Positions 42,222 to 55,615 of a stretch of DNA of 64,000 nucleotides are shown piece after piece. Position numbers and translations under genes: made by a program. Below the pieces are notes generated by a model. The model was not told where the DNA came from and ran no database searches. It was given only the letters and a program-made list of their open reading frames with translations. The stretch comes from Siphonodentalium dalli (lineage: Eukaryota > Mollusca > Scaphopoda > Gadilida > Siphonodentaliidae), in assembly GCA_032622095.1 (NCBI GenBank), contig CP136061.1, positions 250,989,582 to 251,053,581 on the forward strand, written 5' to 3'. Position 1 is the stretch's first letter. Every line of letters begins with the position of its first letter.

Positions 42222-43455
42222 AGGGATACTGTACTCAAATGTTGTTGTTGGTTTCTATAGTCTCTGAGTCATAGAATAAGGTAATCAGATTTCCATTATT
42301 TGAAAGTCTGTTGAGTACGAATTAATGTTACGTATGGCAGATTAGCCAGAATGCGAAAATACCAATTGTCGTTGTCGAGTAATGAGTAATTTTTGGACTA
42401 AGAAAATGTGTCAAATAAATGTTATATTTATGCATACATCTGCCATATACTCAGTTAAGTCATTGTATAGTCACTAGGCTGTGAGTGGCATGAGTTTGCG
42501 CCCTGTATCAACATAATTTTGTTCTTGATCATGTGTGCCACGTGTTGCCCAATCCACTATCCATGAATTATTTTGATTAAGTCTTGGACACTGAAATTCT
42601 TAATTTGATTTATGGCTCTAACCATAAATTAAATTTATATCAAACTAGCCGATGAGCCCGACGTTGTCCGGGCTATTCAAAAACCAAATTTCAAGTCGAT
42701 AGCTCGACCCGTTTCCGAGATCTGGTCTGCGCATGCGCGAAGCTGGCGTCGCACGGGCTCGGCGACCCGATAAAATTCGTATCCGGGGCAAGATACATTC
42801 ACATAGCAAATTTCAAGTCGATAGCTCCACCCGTTTCCGAGATCTCGCTGCGCATATGAAAGACAGCACAACACGCATTTTTTTTTTCATGAATTAATTC
42901 ATGGTACCCGTCCCTCAAAGACGGACCCGATGAAAAATTGCCCTGTTCCTAGGACATATATGACACAACAACCCATTCTGCCTTTTTAATCGAGATAATT
43001 GCATTCCGCGTTTCGTTTTGCATCCGTGTTTTACGCATGGGTAGCCGTTTAGCAGCTTCGATTGTAATAAAGAGCGTTAGTCCTTAACACCTCCGAATAT
43101 GGTCAATATAAAGATCGTCGATGCCTTAACCCCCCCGAAGTGGCGTTTGCGGTGATTTTGATGATTGGGAGTGGAGAATCGGTGCTCAGAGCTTGTCCAA
43201 ATTGCGACGTCGACCATTCCCGTGGGTTTTTACACTTATGTACGAAATTTGGTCTCGATCGGTCAACCCGTTTTCGATTCTATAAAGGACATACAGACAG
43301 ACAGAGGTCTTCAAAAATATATATGAGATTATTAACTTTGATTTTAAGATAACCTATTAACCCGAACATTTACAGAATACATCTTTGACTCAAATTACTT
43401 ATTTTTCTATATATTATCGATATTAGATAGTTGCTATCACTGGGAATTCCGAAGA
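42222..43455 (+). mobile_element. Family R MITE interrupted by family I repeat
   Basis: The left part (AGGGATACTGTACTCAAATG) runs to 42643 and the right part resumes at 43328. The uninterrupted copy at 62744-63325 reads ATCAA joined to ATTATTAAC at exactly this point. The inserted family I copy is therefore 42644-43327, 684 bp, and no duplicated target is obvious. Confidence 0.82.
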
Positions 43456-46366
43456 ATTAATTAAAACTTCTCCTTTATAGAAACTATTCCACGGATGGGG
43501 GGGATTTCGCACCAATAATAGGTTGAACTCGTTCTTGTAGATTGATTTTGTAAGACTGTTAGTTAACTGGTACCGAAACCAGCAATTCAGAGTCAGATGG
43601 GAATCCGAGCTATCAAACCGCTTCTGTGCTGATGCTGGGGTTAGACAAGACGGCCTTCTAAGCCCTTAATTTGTAATCTGGACATAGATGGTATGAGTGA
43701 ACTGCTGAATTATGTTAATGCTGGATGCGTGATTGGTAACTGTACTTTGAATATATGTGTCGGATAGCACCGTACGTGAGTCAGTTGCCGTTACTATTGG
43801 TCTTACTTTTAATACCACTATAAAAGATGCCAGCATGCAGCCTGTTTGTTGAAACCTGAATTTGGTTAAATTTGGCATCTTGAGTACCAGATAAAGATCA
43901 TGAGATCAGAATGTGTTTTTAATTTTTAATCATGAAATATAGGATGTGTTTACATGTAGTTGGGACAACTAAATATTCTTTCTATCTTAGTGTCACAAGT
44001 TCAAACGACGTGTGTACACTAAATTGTGGCTTCGGTGTGGAAAAATATATCAATAGATTCATAGTCTATAATTCAGTTGCTTTGTAAGTGTGTTTATCCC
44101 TTCGTCAGTGTGTTTCTATGGTTCAGTTGCTTTGTAAGTGTGTTTATTCCTTGCTCTGTGTGAAGTACAGCAGCACACATCCCACGAGAACGGCGATCTG
44201 TGGTAGCAGAGCTGCAGATCCGCACTTGGCTGAAAAAGATAGGACAGTTTGTCAGTCTCAAAATACGCAAATCAATGAAAGAAGAAGTTAATATATATCT
44301 TTATGTTATGATATATCAATTTAAGCAAGTATGGTACAAATAGTTTGCGTGTCACGGTGGACAGGTACAAATCTGTTTAAAAACAACCTAAGAACGACAA
44401 CTCATGAAAAACATACGAACTCTACACCTTCCGCTATAGTGCCCATTTGTTTGGATATAGGGAACTAAACAAATCCCACTGGGCACTATGGTCTGGTCAA
44501 AATGCAACCTAGTCAACCTATAACAAATTGGTTCCGATGCGATTTTCAGGTGGTGTCAAAACAGGCGCAGATATCAACGGAACAAGTTCATTAGTTCAAC
44601 ATATCCAAAATCGGTTGAAATCCGCTTTGGGGAAACTTTTATAATTCAACATGGTGTCCAGCATGGTTCTGGATACGCATGTTGTCTTAAATACGAGCAT
44701 AGCATGAACAACTGTACATGGACATGGCGCTATTATGTTCGACTGTATGTAATATGAGAAATGGGAACAAAATAGACTGGGTGAAAACCAACAACCCAGG
44801 CCCAGAAATGGCTGTCAAAATGGCTTTCAAAATCTGATGAAATTTTATAATGGCAGAACTATGGTAATTAAGATGAACTATATATATAGATAAGCTTATT
44901 CGCACATACCCATCTCAATGATTTGCTGATGTCGGAAATACACAATGGAACAAACGCCGTCGGAAATACACAATGGAACAAACGCCCTATATATGTGTTT
45001 TAAATTGTGATTTCGGCTTTGAAGACATCTGCCATTTTGTGAAGCAGGGCCATTTAATGATTTAATAGATGGATTTCATATTCGTATTTTAAATACTACT
45101 AAATTGCATTTCTTTCAATATGCCAGGTTCTCACCAGGACACGGTGTTCATATAACTTTTCATTTCGATGTGGACTGTTTGATCTGGTAGAAGACAATGC
45201 ACAGTGACCATATCGGCCACAGTTCCTCGTCTGTCACTTACAATGTTAATATATATACCGTAATGCTATATATATATTCAGCACGCGTAAATATCATGGC
45301 GCGATTACGGATAACGTTCTTCAACTCAAGTATGTGTGATATTGGTGAATATAACTGAATACTATGGGATTGCCCGTCACAAAATGACAGGTATATATAA
45401 ATGTTCTTTGTTACTTTATAGTGTCCACATTCATGAACAAATTATCATTTTGGAATGGAATGGTCATGCTACTCTTGTTTGTCACCGGATGCGCGACGGA
45501 ACACTTTATTTCACTAAAAACTATATTTCTACACCCCCACCCAACATATGCACATGCACACATTGAACGAAACAAAAGCAGCATATTATTTTGAATATTA
45601 CTATATACTAACAGAAACGTACTCAATTCGAGAGCCTTCATTCAGCGACGGCACATTTTGATCTTAAACGGATCCCTTGGGGCCTGTATTCAGCACGCAA
45701 CCAAAGGAACACAGGCCACTACACTGCGACCCATTTGTGAGAACACTTAATTTCAATAAAACTGTATTATCCACACATTCTCCAACCGAAATATATGCAT
45801 GCACAATTGCACATATTGAACGCAATGTTGTTCAATCAAGATAGTTTACTTTATCAGCTTACCTTTCGATTCCACACTCAATGCACAACTTTCATAACAA
45901 AGACAGCATTGCTTTATTATGTTCACACTGGCCAATTAATATACCATATTAGCACCCATTCCGTTCGAGTCTCGACCCTACACCCAACTACATGCACTTT
46001 CACGACAAAATCAACATTCGTTACTTATATTCACACTCAACCTGAATACCATATTTTATGGTTAATTATTTAAAAGACTACAGCAAACTGCATGGAGGGC
46101 TTTTTTCCCCAGTGTTTTAGTATTTACCACATTAGATGAAAAAAATAAATAATATGCGCATCTGTGATTAAGAAGGAGATTATATTCTCAAACAAAATGT
46201 GTGTTCCATTATAACAATGGGTTATGGTATGGACTTAGCCAAATTTGCCTCTGACACAGAACTCGTGTGATGAAAGCGTTCAGAATCGACAATCAAAACA
46301 TGACTCATATATCTCGAAACAGCGCACAACTCTATGATATTATTTGATATTTCAGTTAAGTGCAAT
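43456..46366. other. Gene-poor stretch
   Basis: It contains an inverted pair ATAGTGCCCA...TTTGTTT (44436-44490), an adjacent duplication GTCGGAAATACACAATGGAA (44936-44990), a loosely repeated block at 45500-45570 and 45743-45830, and TATA/CA-rich runs. Open frames of up to 92 residues (45795-46073) are low in complexity and not recognised. Confidence 0.45.
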
Positions 46367-46551
46367 CATGATTAATGTTAGTTGACTGCCGTATCATGTG
46401 TCTCATGATTAATGTTAGTTGACTTCCGTATCATGTGCCTCATGATTAATGTTAGTTGACTTCCGTATCATGTGTCTCATGATTAATGTTAGTTGACTTT
46501 CGTATCATGTGTCTCATGATTAATGTGCGTTGACTTCCGTATCATGTAGGG
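46367..46551. repeat. 37-bp tandem repeat, five units
   Basis: The unit contains CATGATTAATGTTAGTTGAC then TTCCGTATCATGTGTCT. Confidence 0.92.
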
Positions 46552-46940
46552 TCCTGCGAATATTCGATATTCGATTCGAGATTCGATTCGAAAGTCAAAT
46601 TCGATTCGAATTCGAGTCGAAATTGCCAACTCGAAATTTAGAATATACACTGATGGAAAAGTAGGCTGTTTACGGACAAGTACACACATCGATCTTAGTT
46701 GTTTTTGTGCCATTTAATTACAGAAAATGATGTATATATGCACCGTATAATTCTTATTGTACATCGCAATTATATATATTAAATATCAGTATAGCCAGAA
46801 ATTAGCCACTATAGGACTACTAAATACGCCTGAATTATAGCTTTAAACATGGTAGCCAAAAGTTCGGAGATCACCGATGGACCGACAACGCGCGTGAATA
46901 ATAATAGCTATGAGACTGAGCAACCGCTATAGCGTTATCC
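46547..46940 (+). mobile_element. Repeat N, copy 2, with hAT-style terminus
   Basis: It begins TAGGGTCCTGCGAATATTCG followed by alternating ATTCGATTCG, then matches window positions 20-300. A complementary type of terminus lies at about 37045-37075. Confidence 0.6.
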
Positions 46941-46999
46941 AATTGGCGGCTTATTGGGAAAGTTAAATAAGTATCCTAACTTCGTCTATAATTTATAAA

Positions 47000-48183
47000 C
47001 AGGTCTGGCAAATGTGAGAATACAGCTACAATAGCTGTATTCAGCTAACCTAGCTGTATTCAGCTATATATTATACTCTCAAACCGGCTGTTTTTCGATA
47101 ATGAACTAGAAGCGGTAATTTGCGCATCAAAATTAGGCCACCATATTCTCCGGCCACCCTCAACCAAATCAAAACCGTCGCTTGTTTTCTGACAAAGTGT
47201 TGCCTTTTGTCGACACGTCTATGGTGATTATGTGTGAAAACTTACTACGGCAGTCGATGTCGGTCATAACAGTTTAATAACTCTAGATTATGCAATGCGG
47301 AATAACTTGAAAAATACATTAAATACAATATTTATCACCGAAGATGGAACATCTTAAACATTCCCGGAAGTATAAATAGGATGCTGCTAATACGCAGTTT
47401 GGTTGGTACGTTAAAACAGGTATAAAGAGGAACATCTCTAGCCAGATTTTAACCGAGCGAGTACCACTCACTGCTTGAGCTGACACTCTCCAAAAATACG
47501 GAAACGCATACATGTATGTCGAATCGCGAAAATACAAATAACAATGTTATGTTTTCACACATTATATATTTTCCCGCAAAAACAGATTGAATAGTTCTGA
47601 CTCGTTAACGACCAGGACTTCATGTTTAAAATACTTCAGAAATTATATAAGTCGCATTTTCATTTCAGTTTTGTCCCTATGTTGTGCCATACATTATCAA
47701 TATGCCACACAATATCTGTATATACCTTTATGAATAGTTATCAGTATCGCTCACAAACCGCTAGTGGTATGTAATTCTAAATGCTTGATATAGGTACACC
47801 ATTCTAACGCCCCCTACCGGTTTAGCATCGGGAAGAAGTAAACGAGTGTTTGCGATGAATTTGATCTTTATTTTATAAGTTAGCTAATGAATGCTTTCGC
47901 AGAAAACCCAGAATATTTACTGACATCGACCGCCGTAGTAAGTTTTCACACAAAATCAGAACTGCCGTGTCGACAAAAGGCAACACTTTGTCAGAAAACA
48001 AGTGACGGTTTTGATTTGGTTGAGGGTGGCCGGAGAATATGGTAGCCTAATTTCGATGCGCAAATTAGCGCTTCTAGTTTATTATCGAAAAACAGCCGGT
48101 TTGAGAGTATAATATATAGCTGAATACAGCTAGGTTAGCTGAATACAGCTATTGTAGCTGTATTCTCACATTTGCCAGACCTG
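47000..48183. mobile_element. 1184-bp element with ~265-bp inverted repeats
   Basis: Ends CAGGTCTGGCAAATGTGAGA and complement; the inverted repeats extend to about 47265 and 47918. Flanked by ATAAA on both sides (46995-46999, 48184-48188). Ends contain a repeated AGCTGTATTCAGCTA motif. The middle (650 bp) has no convincing gene. Confidence 0.87.
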
Positions 48184-48188
48184 ATAAA

Positions 48189-49236
48189 ACTACCTAACAC
48201 TAGTAACAGATCAGGGCGAACAACACAAGTTACACATCTGGCTAAACTAAATCGATTTGTGATAATGAATAGTATCAATAAATAAATATTCTGTGTGTTT
48301 CATTAATTTTAAAAGAAATCGGAATAATTTTTTTTCGATGTATATTGGTTGAAAACTTGAAAGATAATTATAGTGACTCGATCTTTTGCATGTTTTGGGA
48401 AGTTATTCCAGATAATGCCAATGTACATGTATGTAGCTGCTCGGGTAGTTCACCCTGCATGACCTTATGTGGGGAGGGTTAATTACATGCTATTACAGGT
48501 ACTCAATTTGATCAGATGTTCCTAAATTAATATTTCTTTGGTTTGGGTGTAAAAATCATCGATTTGATTCGTGTCGAGGAACATACCCGGCCATCAAAGC
48601 TCACAGTGATCAGATATAAATTTTTGAAGTTTGTACTGAGTTGACTTTACCAGCTTATCTTGTCGCGACTTACGCTTCATATATTTTCGTATATATATCG
48701 TGTTGCATCCTTACAGTTACACTAATATTACACTTGAGACATATATGTAGTGTTTTTTTCCCCAATTAACAGACTATCACATTAAGGGATTGACTAATTT
48801 TAATGATCGTTTTATCACTATACTCGTCTCAAATATTAACCTCAGACATCAATGCGCATGCCCAGACATTGTCATTCATGCTTGCCTATGTTATCATTAT
48901 GGATTTATAATGATTAATATGAAATTACTCTTGATGTTAAGACATCTGCATGTGCGGGAGAAATCGATTCTCTTTCGTATTTTGGAGGTTTTCTCTATGA
49001 CAATCTGGGAGTGTCACGGACAATCCGTGATATTTAACAGGACTATTCATCATGTTAATTGACCTGTGTAAAAGTAATTAATGCAAAGTTGGCCCCATAT
49101 ATACCATAAACATTGTTTAATATCATTCTTTATTTATTTTATCATATGAAATATAAACGACAACATTCTACTGATAACAATGACAAAATAACATGATAGT
49201 GCATTGATATATAATAATAACATGATGGGCTCGATA
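48189..49236. other. Stretch without recognised gene
   Basis: 48496-48645 is a family D fragment beginning AGGTACTCAATTTGATCAGA. A 90-residue frame at 48790-49062 is not recognised and has no coding signs I can name. Confidence 0.45.
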
Positions 49237-49425
49237 GGAATGATTAACAGCCCCATGCCTCTAATTGTACCAAGGGCTGTTAATCATTCCTGTAGGGCTG
49301 TTAATAAACCATTGTGCTCGACAAAATCATGTTGTTACTATTATTACCACTCGTCCTCATGTCATTACGTGATCGGTGATTTAACTGCAAGTGGGCGTTA
49401 ATGAAAACAAAGCTTCATTAACGCC
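49237..49425. repeat. Two perfect hairpins
   Basis: GGAATGATTAACAGCCC at 49237-49253 pairs with 49274-49290. GGCGTTAATGAA at 49394-49405 pairs with 49414-49425. Confidence 0.85.
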
Positions 49426-50576
49426 AACTTCTGCTAAAGTTGTCTCAAAATTATGGAATCTTATCATGCAGATAAAATATGATAATCTACTAGAGAACGC
49501 CCTCTAAAGGCTTAATCGCAATAAAGAATGTTGTAACTATTGTTATTGTCCTTAAATTCCCCATACATCATGTGCCTATATATTATGATAGACTAGTACT
49601 AATATTACTCGTAGTAGTTAATACCACAATACTGTCAATATTCTATCATGTTTAGTTACAAGATCATAATGTTAATTGTTATTACTATTTGATGTGTACT
49701 GTACATGTACATCAGTTATCAATTCAAAAACTGATATTTTTTAATGTGTTTAATTAGTTTAAACTTTAAAATTTAACTTAAGCAGAGCCTGGTTGAATAT
49801 CTACCATATGGTGGGTCGTTCCCACCCTCAAGCCATGATGTCATTGAGACATTCAATGTTATTTTGCTATTTTGCATGTGAAGAGGTAGACTGCTTGAGA
49901 CCTCATGGTAGATATTCTCACTCCAGGCATTCAACTTTTTGGATCTAAACTTTGACCATTTAGCCAAACACATTATTTTCATATCAGTGATGATTGATGA
50001 CACATCATTTCCTTCTGTAGTGTATGAGGACCGGATATGAGTAGCTTAACTTAAAGACTCTAAAAAGCCCGACGAAGATCGTTTGTGATTATATAAATAT
50101 AAATTTATTTTACATTCAGGGAAATATGTTAGCTACTCCAAGAAATAAACTACGTAAAATTTAAAGGGCATATGTCAACATAACTGGGACCCACTTATGA
50201 TTCTAACACTATAAATATTTTATCAAATGTTAATAATAATTTAATCATTAAATGTCCATGGTACAACCTTCTGACGTTAATTATAGTAAGTGTTGGCAGT
50301 GGGTATTGCTGTTAAAATAGTCACCTCCGTTAAGCCCGCCATAAACGGAAATAATATTAATTTATAGACAAATTCTGTTCTTATTCCAATCATTAATATC
50401 GCATGAATTACATGTTATTGTCATGTTACTGTGATGTTAGTACTAGTACTGTGTGTTATGTAAACAAACGACATGTTATGTAAACAAACATTATGGAAAT
50501 ACTATGCAATAAGCAACACCGAGAAAACCTCCACTAACTGAACTTTGGTTAGAAACGCCACCAAGTTGTTTACAAC
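49426..50576. other. Stretch without recognised feature
   Basis: A/T-rich; no repeat partner or exon recognised. Confidence 0.4.
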
Positions 50577-52490
50577 ATAAAGGTTTTTATGTTTACCCAT
50601 ACCATAGTATGGTAAACATAGTGTCGTTGTCCGGATTGACCACTCATCGTTAGTCCGTCCATCTGTCTGACTGTCTGTAGACACTTTACACATGGTGCGA
50701 TAACTGAAATATTTTCTATCTGATCGGAACCAAATTTTGTATATGAATTTCTCAGCACCAAATACAGATCGAGTTCGAATATGGGTTTGATCTGAGTTTT
50801 TTTTATGGAGTTATGGCCCTTTTTCAACTTAGAATTCATGTATGCTGCCTTAACTCAATAAAATATTATCTGACTGTAACCAAATTTGGTATGTGAGTTG
50901 CTCAGTCCAAAATACATATCGAGTTCGAATATGGGTTTGATCCGATATTTGTTTATGGAGTTATGGCCCTTTGACATATAATTCATGAATGCTTCGTTAA
51001 ATCAACAATTTTTCAACTGATAGGAACCAAATTTTGTATGTGAGTTTCTCAACTCAAGTCAAAATACAGATCGAGTTCGAATATGGGTTAGATCTGATTT
51101 GTTCTACCAAAGTTATGGCCCTTTTTCAACTAAGAATTGAACAGATTTGAGTTTTTGATAACCCAGGTAGATTACAATTAACTACCAGTAATGCAAGCTT
51201 AACTGCATAGATAGTGTTCTGAGAGACTGCAGAACTGATGTCTTATTGAAATATTAGTTATTTTTAGCCACTGTATATAGGACATAGCTCTATGATAGCG
51301 GTGAAGCTGTACCCATTCATGATTCAATGGACTGTCCCATTCAGTTCTAAAGTTTTAATTGGAATACTCTATTATTCATTTGTAGGGATGTTCTCATTTT
51401 AAATTTCAATTAATCATTCTTCTGTTATCTCCAGGTTTCTCCTCATTCACTTGCATGGATTTCTGTAGTTAAAGATTAACACATCTCAACATTCCTGATA
51501 CTTTCATCTGATACCATGTCTCATTTTATATTGGTTTATTTTGACACACTCTTTGCCCCTATTGATTGATTAATTTATTTTGATTTTTATGTGTACCTAT
51601 ACCATAGTATGGTACACATATTGTGATGTCCGGATTGACCACTTGTTTTCATTTAGATATTGATGATTATGATACAAGTTGATTAAAAAGGTTCCCAATG
51701 TGTCCCTTTTAAAAAATAATTAAAAATAATTATTTGTTTAAGTTTTAAAATTTGAAAAACTAACACCATTATAACTCTGCCAATGGGTACCCCGAATCAC
51801 CACACCAAATTTGTTTAAATCGGTCCAAAATCTTGTGTTATGTACTGGTAAATCTGTTTGGAGCAACATTAAATCCAATTCACCATAGTATGGTACACAT
51901 ATTGTGATGTCCGGATAAAAACTAACACCATTATAACTCTGCCAAGGGTACCCCGAATCACCACACCAAATTTGTTTAAATCGGTCCAAAATCTTGTTAT
52001 GTACCTGTAAATCTGTTTGGAGTAACATTAAATCCAATTCACCAATTTTATGCCATGCCTTTGGACTACTTAGCTATTGATAAGGCTATATCATTTTCTG
52101 ATGTCTCTTATGCCAATGTGCAAATAATCTGATAAAGAAGGCTATGGTATCTAATTTAAAATAAAGATTCAACAATAAACATCACATGATATTAGCAGTA
52201 GACTTGGACTCTCTTAACCCAAGTATTCCATGTTCAGGTCACACCTTTCACATTTAACCCAAGGCTGTGGTGGTTTAGCATTACATATCTTGTACCAGTG
52301 CATTCTCTTATATAAATGCCGGTGACCCATACATTCCAATATTTGTGTTATGTACATTTGTCTATAATAGTACATACAGTATACTCATATAATTCAACAC
52401 CAAAACTCTCATTTATGATTCCGATCATAGTAAATTTTTATCGCCAAGGGATGGGTTAACATCTGCCGATCGTGATCGGCCTCTCGTTAT
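50577..52490 (+). repeat. Family J dispersed repeat, expanded copy
   Basis: It starts with ACCATAGTATGGT motifs and a TGTCCGGATTGACCACT block, followed by three ~150-bp units ending GAGTTATGGCCCTTTTTCAA (50690-51130). From 51640 it carries the same order of blocks as 8430-9080, including a partial internal duplication (51760-51850 and 51915-52000). Confidence 0.65.
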
Positions 52491-54960
52491 CATTTGCTAA
52501 TCCTCGTCTCTCAAGATTTCGGTGTTGAATGGATCATCGTGACTCACTCATCCACCTTACCTGTATCTATGCTGTTGAATTCGAGTTTGGTACTTGTATA
52601 ATAATAATATATAGAATATTAATGATTTCTAAGCTGACAGGTTTGGATGGGTGTATATGGTACAACTGGCATACACATATATTTTAGGCCCCACTGTCGA
52701 TATAAGTCAACATAAGGGGTATCTGAAATTCCGATATATTTATTAGCGGGTCCTCCAGAGGACACCTGTGGTTTACATATCCAAACAATTTAAATTGGGT
52801 ATATCTCAACTTGTGTATCCATGATCAACTCAAATATGCATCTATCTAAGTTATCTTGTCCCAGTATACATTTACCGTAGGGCCCTTTGTCCCGTTGGGG
52901 TCGTCCGGAGGACCCGCTTCTAGCATATGGGCAAAATTTCAATAGATTATATTTCGACTTTTGGAGCCAGGATCAACCCAAGAATGTATCTTTCTAAGTG
53001 TTATGACTCCCATGTACATATATTGTATGGCCCACTGTCGCAGAGTTGTCGATATAAGGCACCAAACCGGTATAAGAAATCCCTGTATGCTTAACAGCGG
53101 GTCCTCCGGAGGACCCGCTTCTAGCATATGGGCAAAATTTCAATAGGCTCTATTTCGACTTTTGGAGCCATTGTCAACTCAAGTATGCATCTTTCTAAGT
53201 GTTCTGGTCCCGTTTACATCTATACTGTAGGGCCATTTGTCGCATATTTGCCGATATAACGCTACAGATCGGGTATAACAAATCCCCGTATGTTTAACAG
53301 CGGGTCCTCCGGAGGACCCGCTTCTAGCATATGGGCACAATTTCAATAGGCTATATTTTGACTTTTGGAGTCAGGATCAACACAAGAATGCATCTTTCTA
53401 AGTGTTATGAATCCCATGTACATATATTGTATGGCTCACTGTCGCAGAGTTGTCGATATAATGCTACAGATCGGGTATAAGACATCTCCGTATATTTAGA
53501 AGAGGGTCCTCCGGAGGACCCGCTTCTAGCATATGGGCAAAATTTCAATAGGCTATATTTCGACTTTTGGAGCCATTATCAACTCAAGTATGCATCTTTC
53601 TAAGTGTTATGACTCCCATTTACATCTACTTATGCCCCCTTATCGCATACTTGCCGATATAACGCTACAGAACGGGTATAAGAAATCTCCGTATGTTTAG
53701 AAGAAGGTCCTCCGGAGGACCCGCTTCTAGCATATGGGCACAATTTCAATAGGCTACATTTCGTCTTTTGGAGACAGGATCAACCCAAGAATGCATCTTT
53801 CTAAGTGTTATGACTCTCATGTACATATATTGTATGGCCCACTGTCGCAGAGTTGTCGATAAGGCACCAAACCGGTATAAGAAATCCCCGAGTGTTTAAC
53901 AGCGGGTCCTCCGGAGGACCCGCTTCTAGCATATCGGCACAATTTCAATAGGCTATATTTCGACTTTTCCAGCCAGGATCAACCCAAGAATGCTCTTTCT
54001 AAGTGTTATGAATCCCATGTACATATATTGTATGGCCCACTGTCGGGTATAACAAATCCCCGTGTGTTTAAAAGCGGGTCCTCCGGAGGACCCGCTTCTA
54101 GCATATGGGCAAAATTTCAATAGGCTATATTTCGACTTTTGGAGCCATTGTCAACCTAAGTATGCATCTTTCTAAGTGTTCTGGTCCCGTATACATCTAC
54201 TGTAGGGCCCTTTGTCGCATATTTGCCTATATAACGCTACAGATCGGGTATAATAAATCCCCGTATGTTTAACAGCGGGTCCTCCGGAGGACCCGCTTCT
54301 AGCATATGGGCAAACATTTCAATACTATATATTTCGACTTTTGGAGCCCTTATCAACTCAAGTATGCATCTTTCTAAGAGTTATGACTCCCATTTACATC
54401 TACTTATGCCCCCTTATCGCATATTTGCCGATATAACGCTACAGATCGGGTATAACAAATCCCCGTATGTTTAACAGCGGGTCCTCCGGAGGACCCGCTT
54501 CTAGCATATGGGCACAAATTTCAATAGGCTACATTTCGACTTTTGGAGCCCTTATCAACTCAAGTATGCATCTTTCTAAGTGTTATGACTCCCATTTACA
54601 TCTATTATGCCCCCTTGTCGCATATTTGCCGATATAACGCTACAGATCGGGTATAACAAATCCCCGTGTGTTTAAAAGCGGGTCCTCCGGAGGACCCGCT
54701 TCTAGCATATGGGCAAAATTTCAATAGGCTATATTTCGACCTTTGGAGCCATTGTCAACCTAAGTATGCATCTTTCTAAGTGTTCTGGTCCCGTATACAT
54801 CTACTGTATGGCCCTTTGTCGCATATTTGCCGATTTATAATGCTACAGATCGGGTATAATAAATCCCCGTATATGTTTAACAGCGGGTCCTCCGGAGGAC
54901 CCGCTTCTAGCATATGGGCAAACATTTCATTACTCTATATTTCGACTTTTGGTGCCATTG

Positions 54961-55615
54961 GCTGCGGACACACGTACCACAGTAGCGATGTCATAGTTGG
55001 TGTGACAATTTATTATGGTGGAGTTTGGTGACAATTGGTCCGTCATAATTCTGTGCCAGCTATCCATGTCGCCCTCTGCAAATTCGCACAATGAGCCCAC
55101 CAAGCTCTACCAGCGACGGTCGATCTCTCAATGATGTGTCTACCAGAATGTCTTGTCGATGTTGATCTTTACTCAACACGCAGTGTTATATTTTGCATGC
55201 TAACACGCAAGTCCACTTGATAACTTAATGAATAACCCATCTCAACAGCCATGATTGTTCTTACTAATGAAATTAATACAAGTAGATAAACATGCATGCA
55301 TTGAGATCATATAAAAACGTACCACAATAATGATATGTGATTCAATGAGGAATTGCCATCAGGCCATGGTCGAACACAATTCTGGACGATCTATCGTGCA
55401 ATTATATATATCGTCGTGAATACAATTTAGCAAAACGTAATGAGTAGAGATCAAGCAATGGTTAATTGGTCCAGCCGACTCATTGTGCGGAAAATCAGCG
55501 GGCGACAAGGATAACTATGGCACAGAATTATGACGGACCAATTGTCACCAAACTCCACCATAATAAATTGTCACACCTGCTATGCCATCGCTACTGTGGT
55601 ACGTGTGTCCGCAGC
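54961..55615. mobile_element. Inverted-repeat transposon in the array, copy 1
   Basis: Ends GCTGCGGACACACGTACCAC and complement; inverted repeats of about 105 bp are nearly identical. CATTG flanks both sides and is single in uninterrupted units (GCCATTGTCAAC), so it is a 5-bp target duplication. 655 bp, no coding capacity. Confidence 0.9.
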
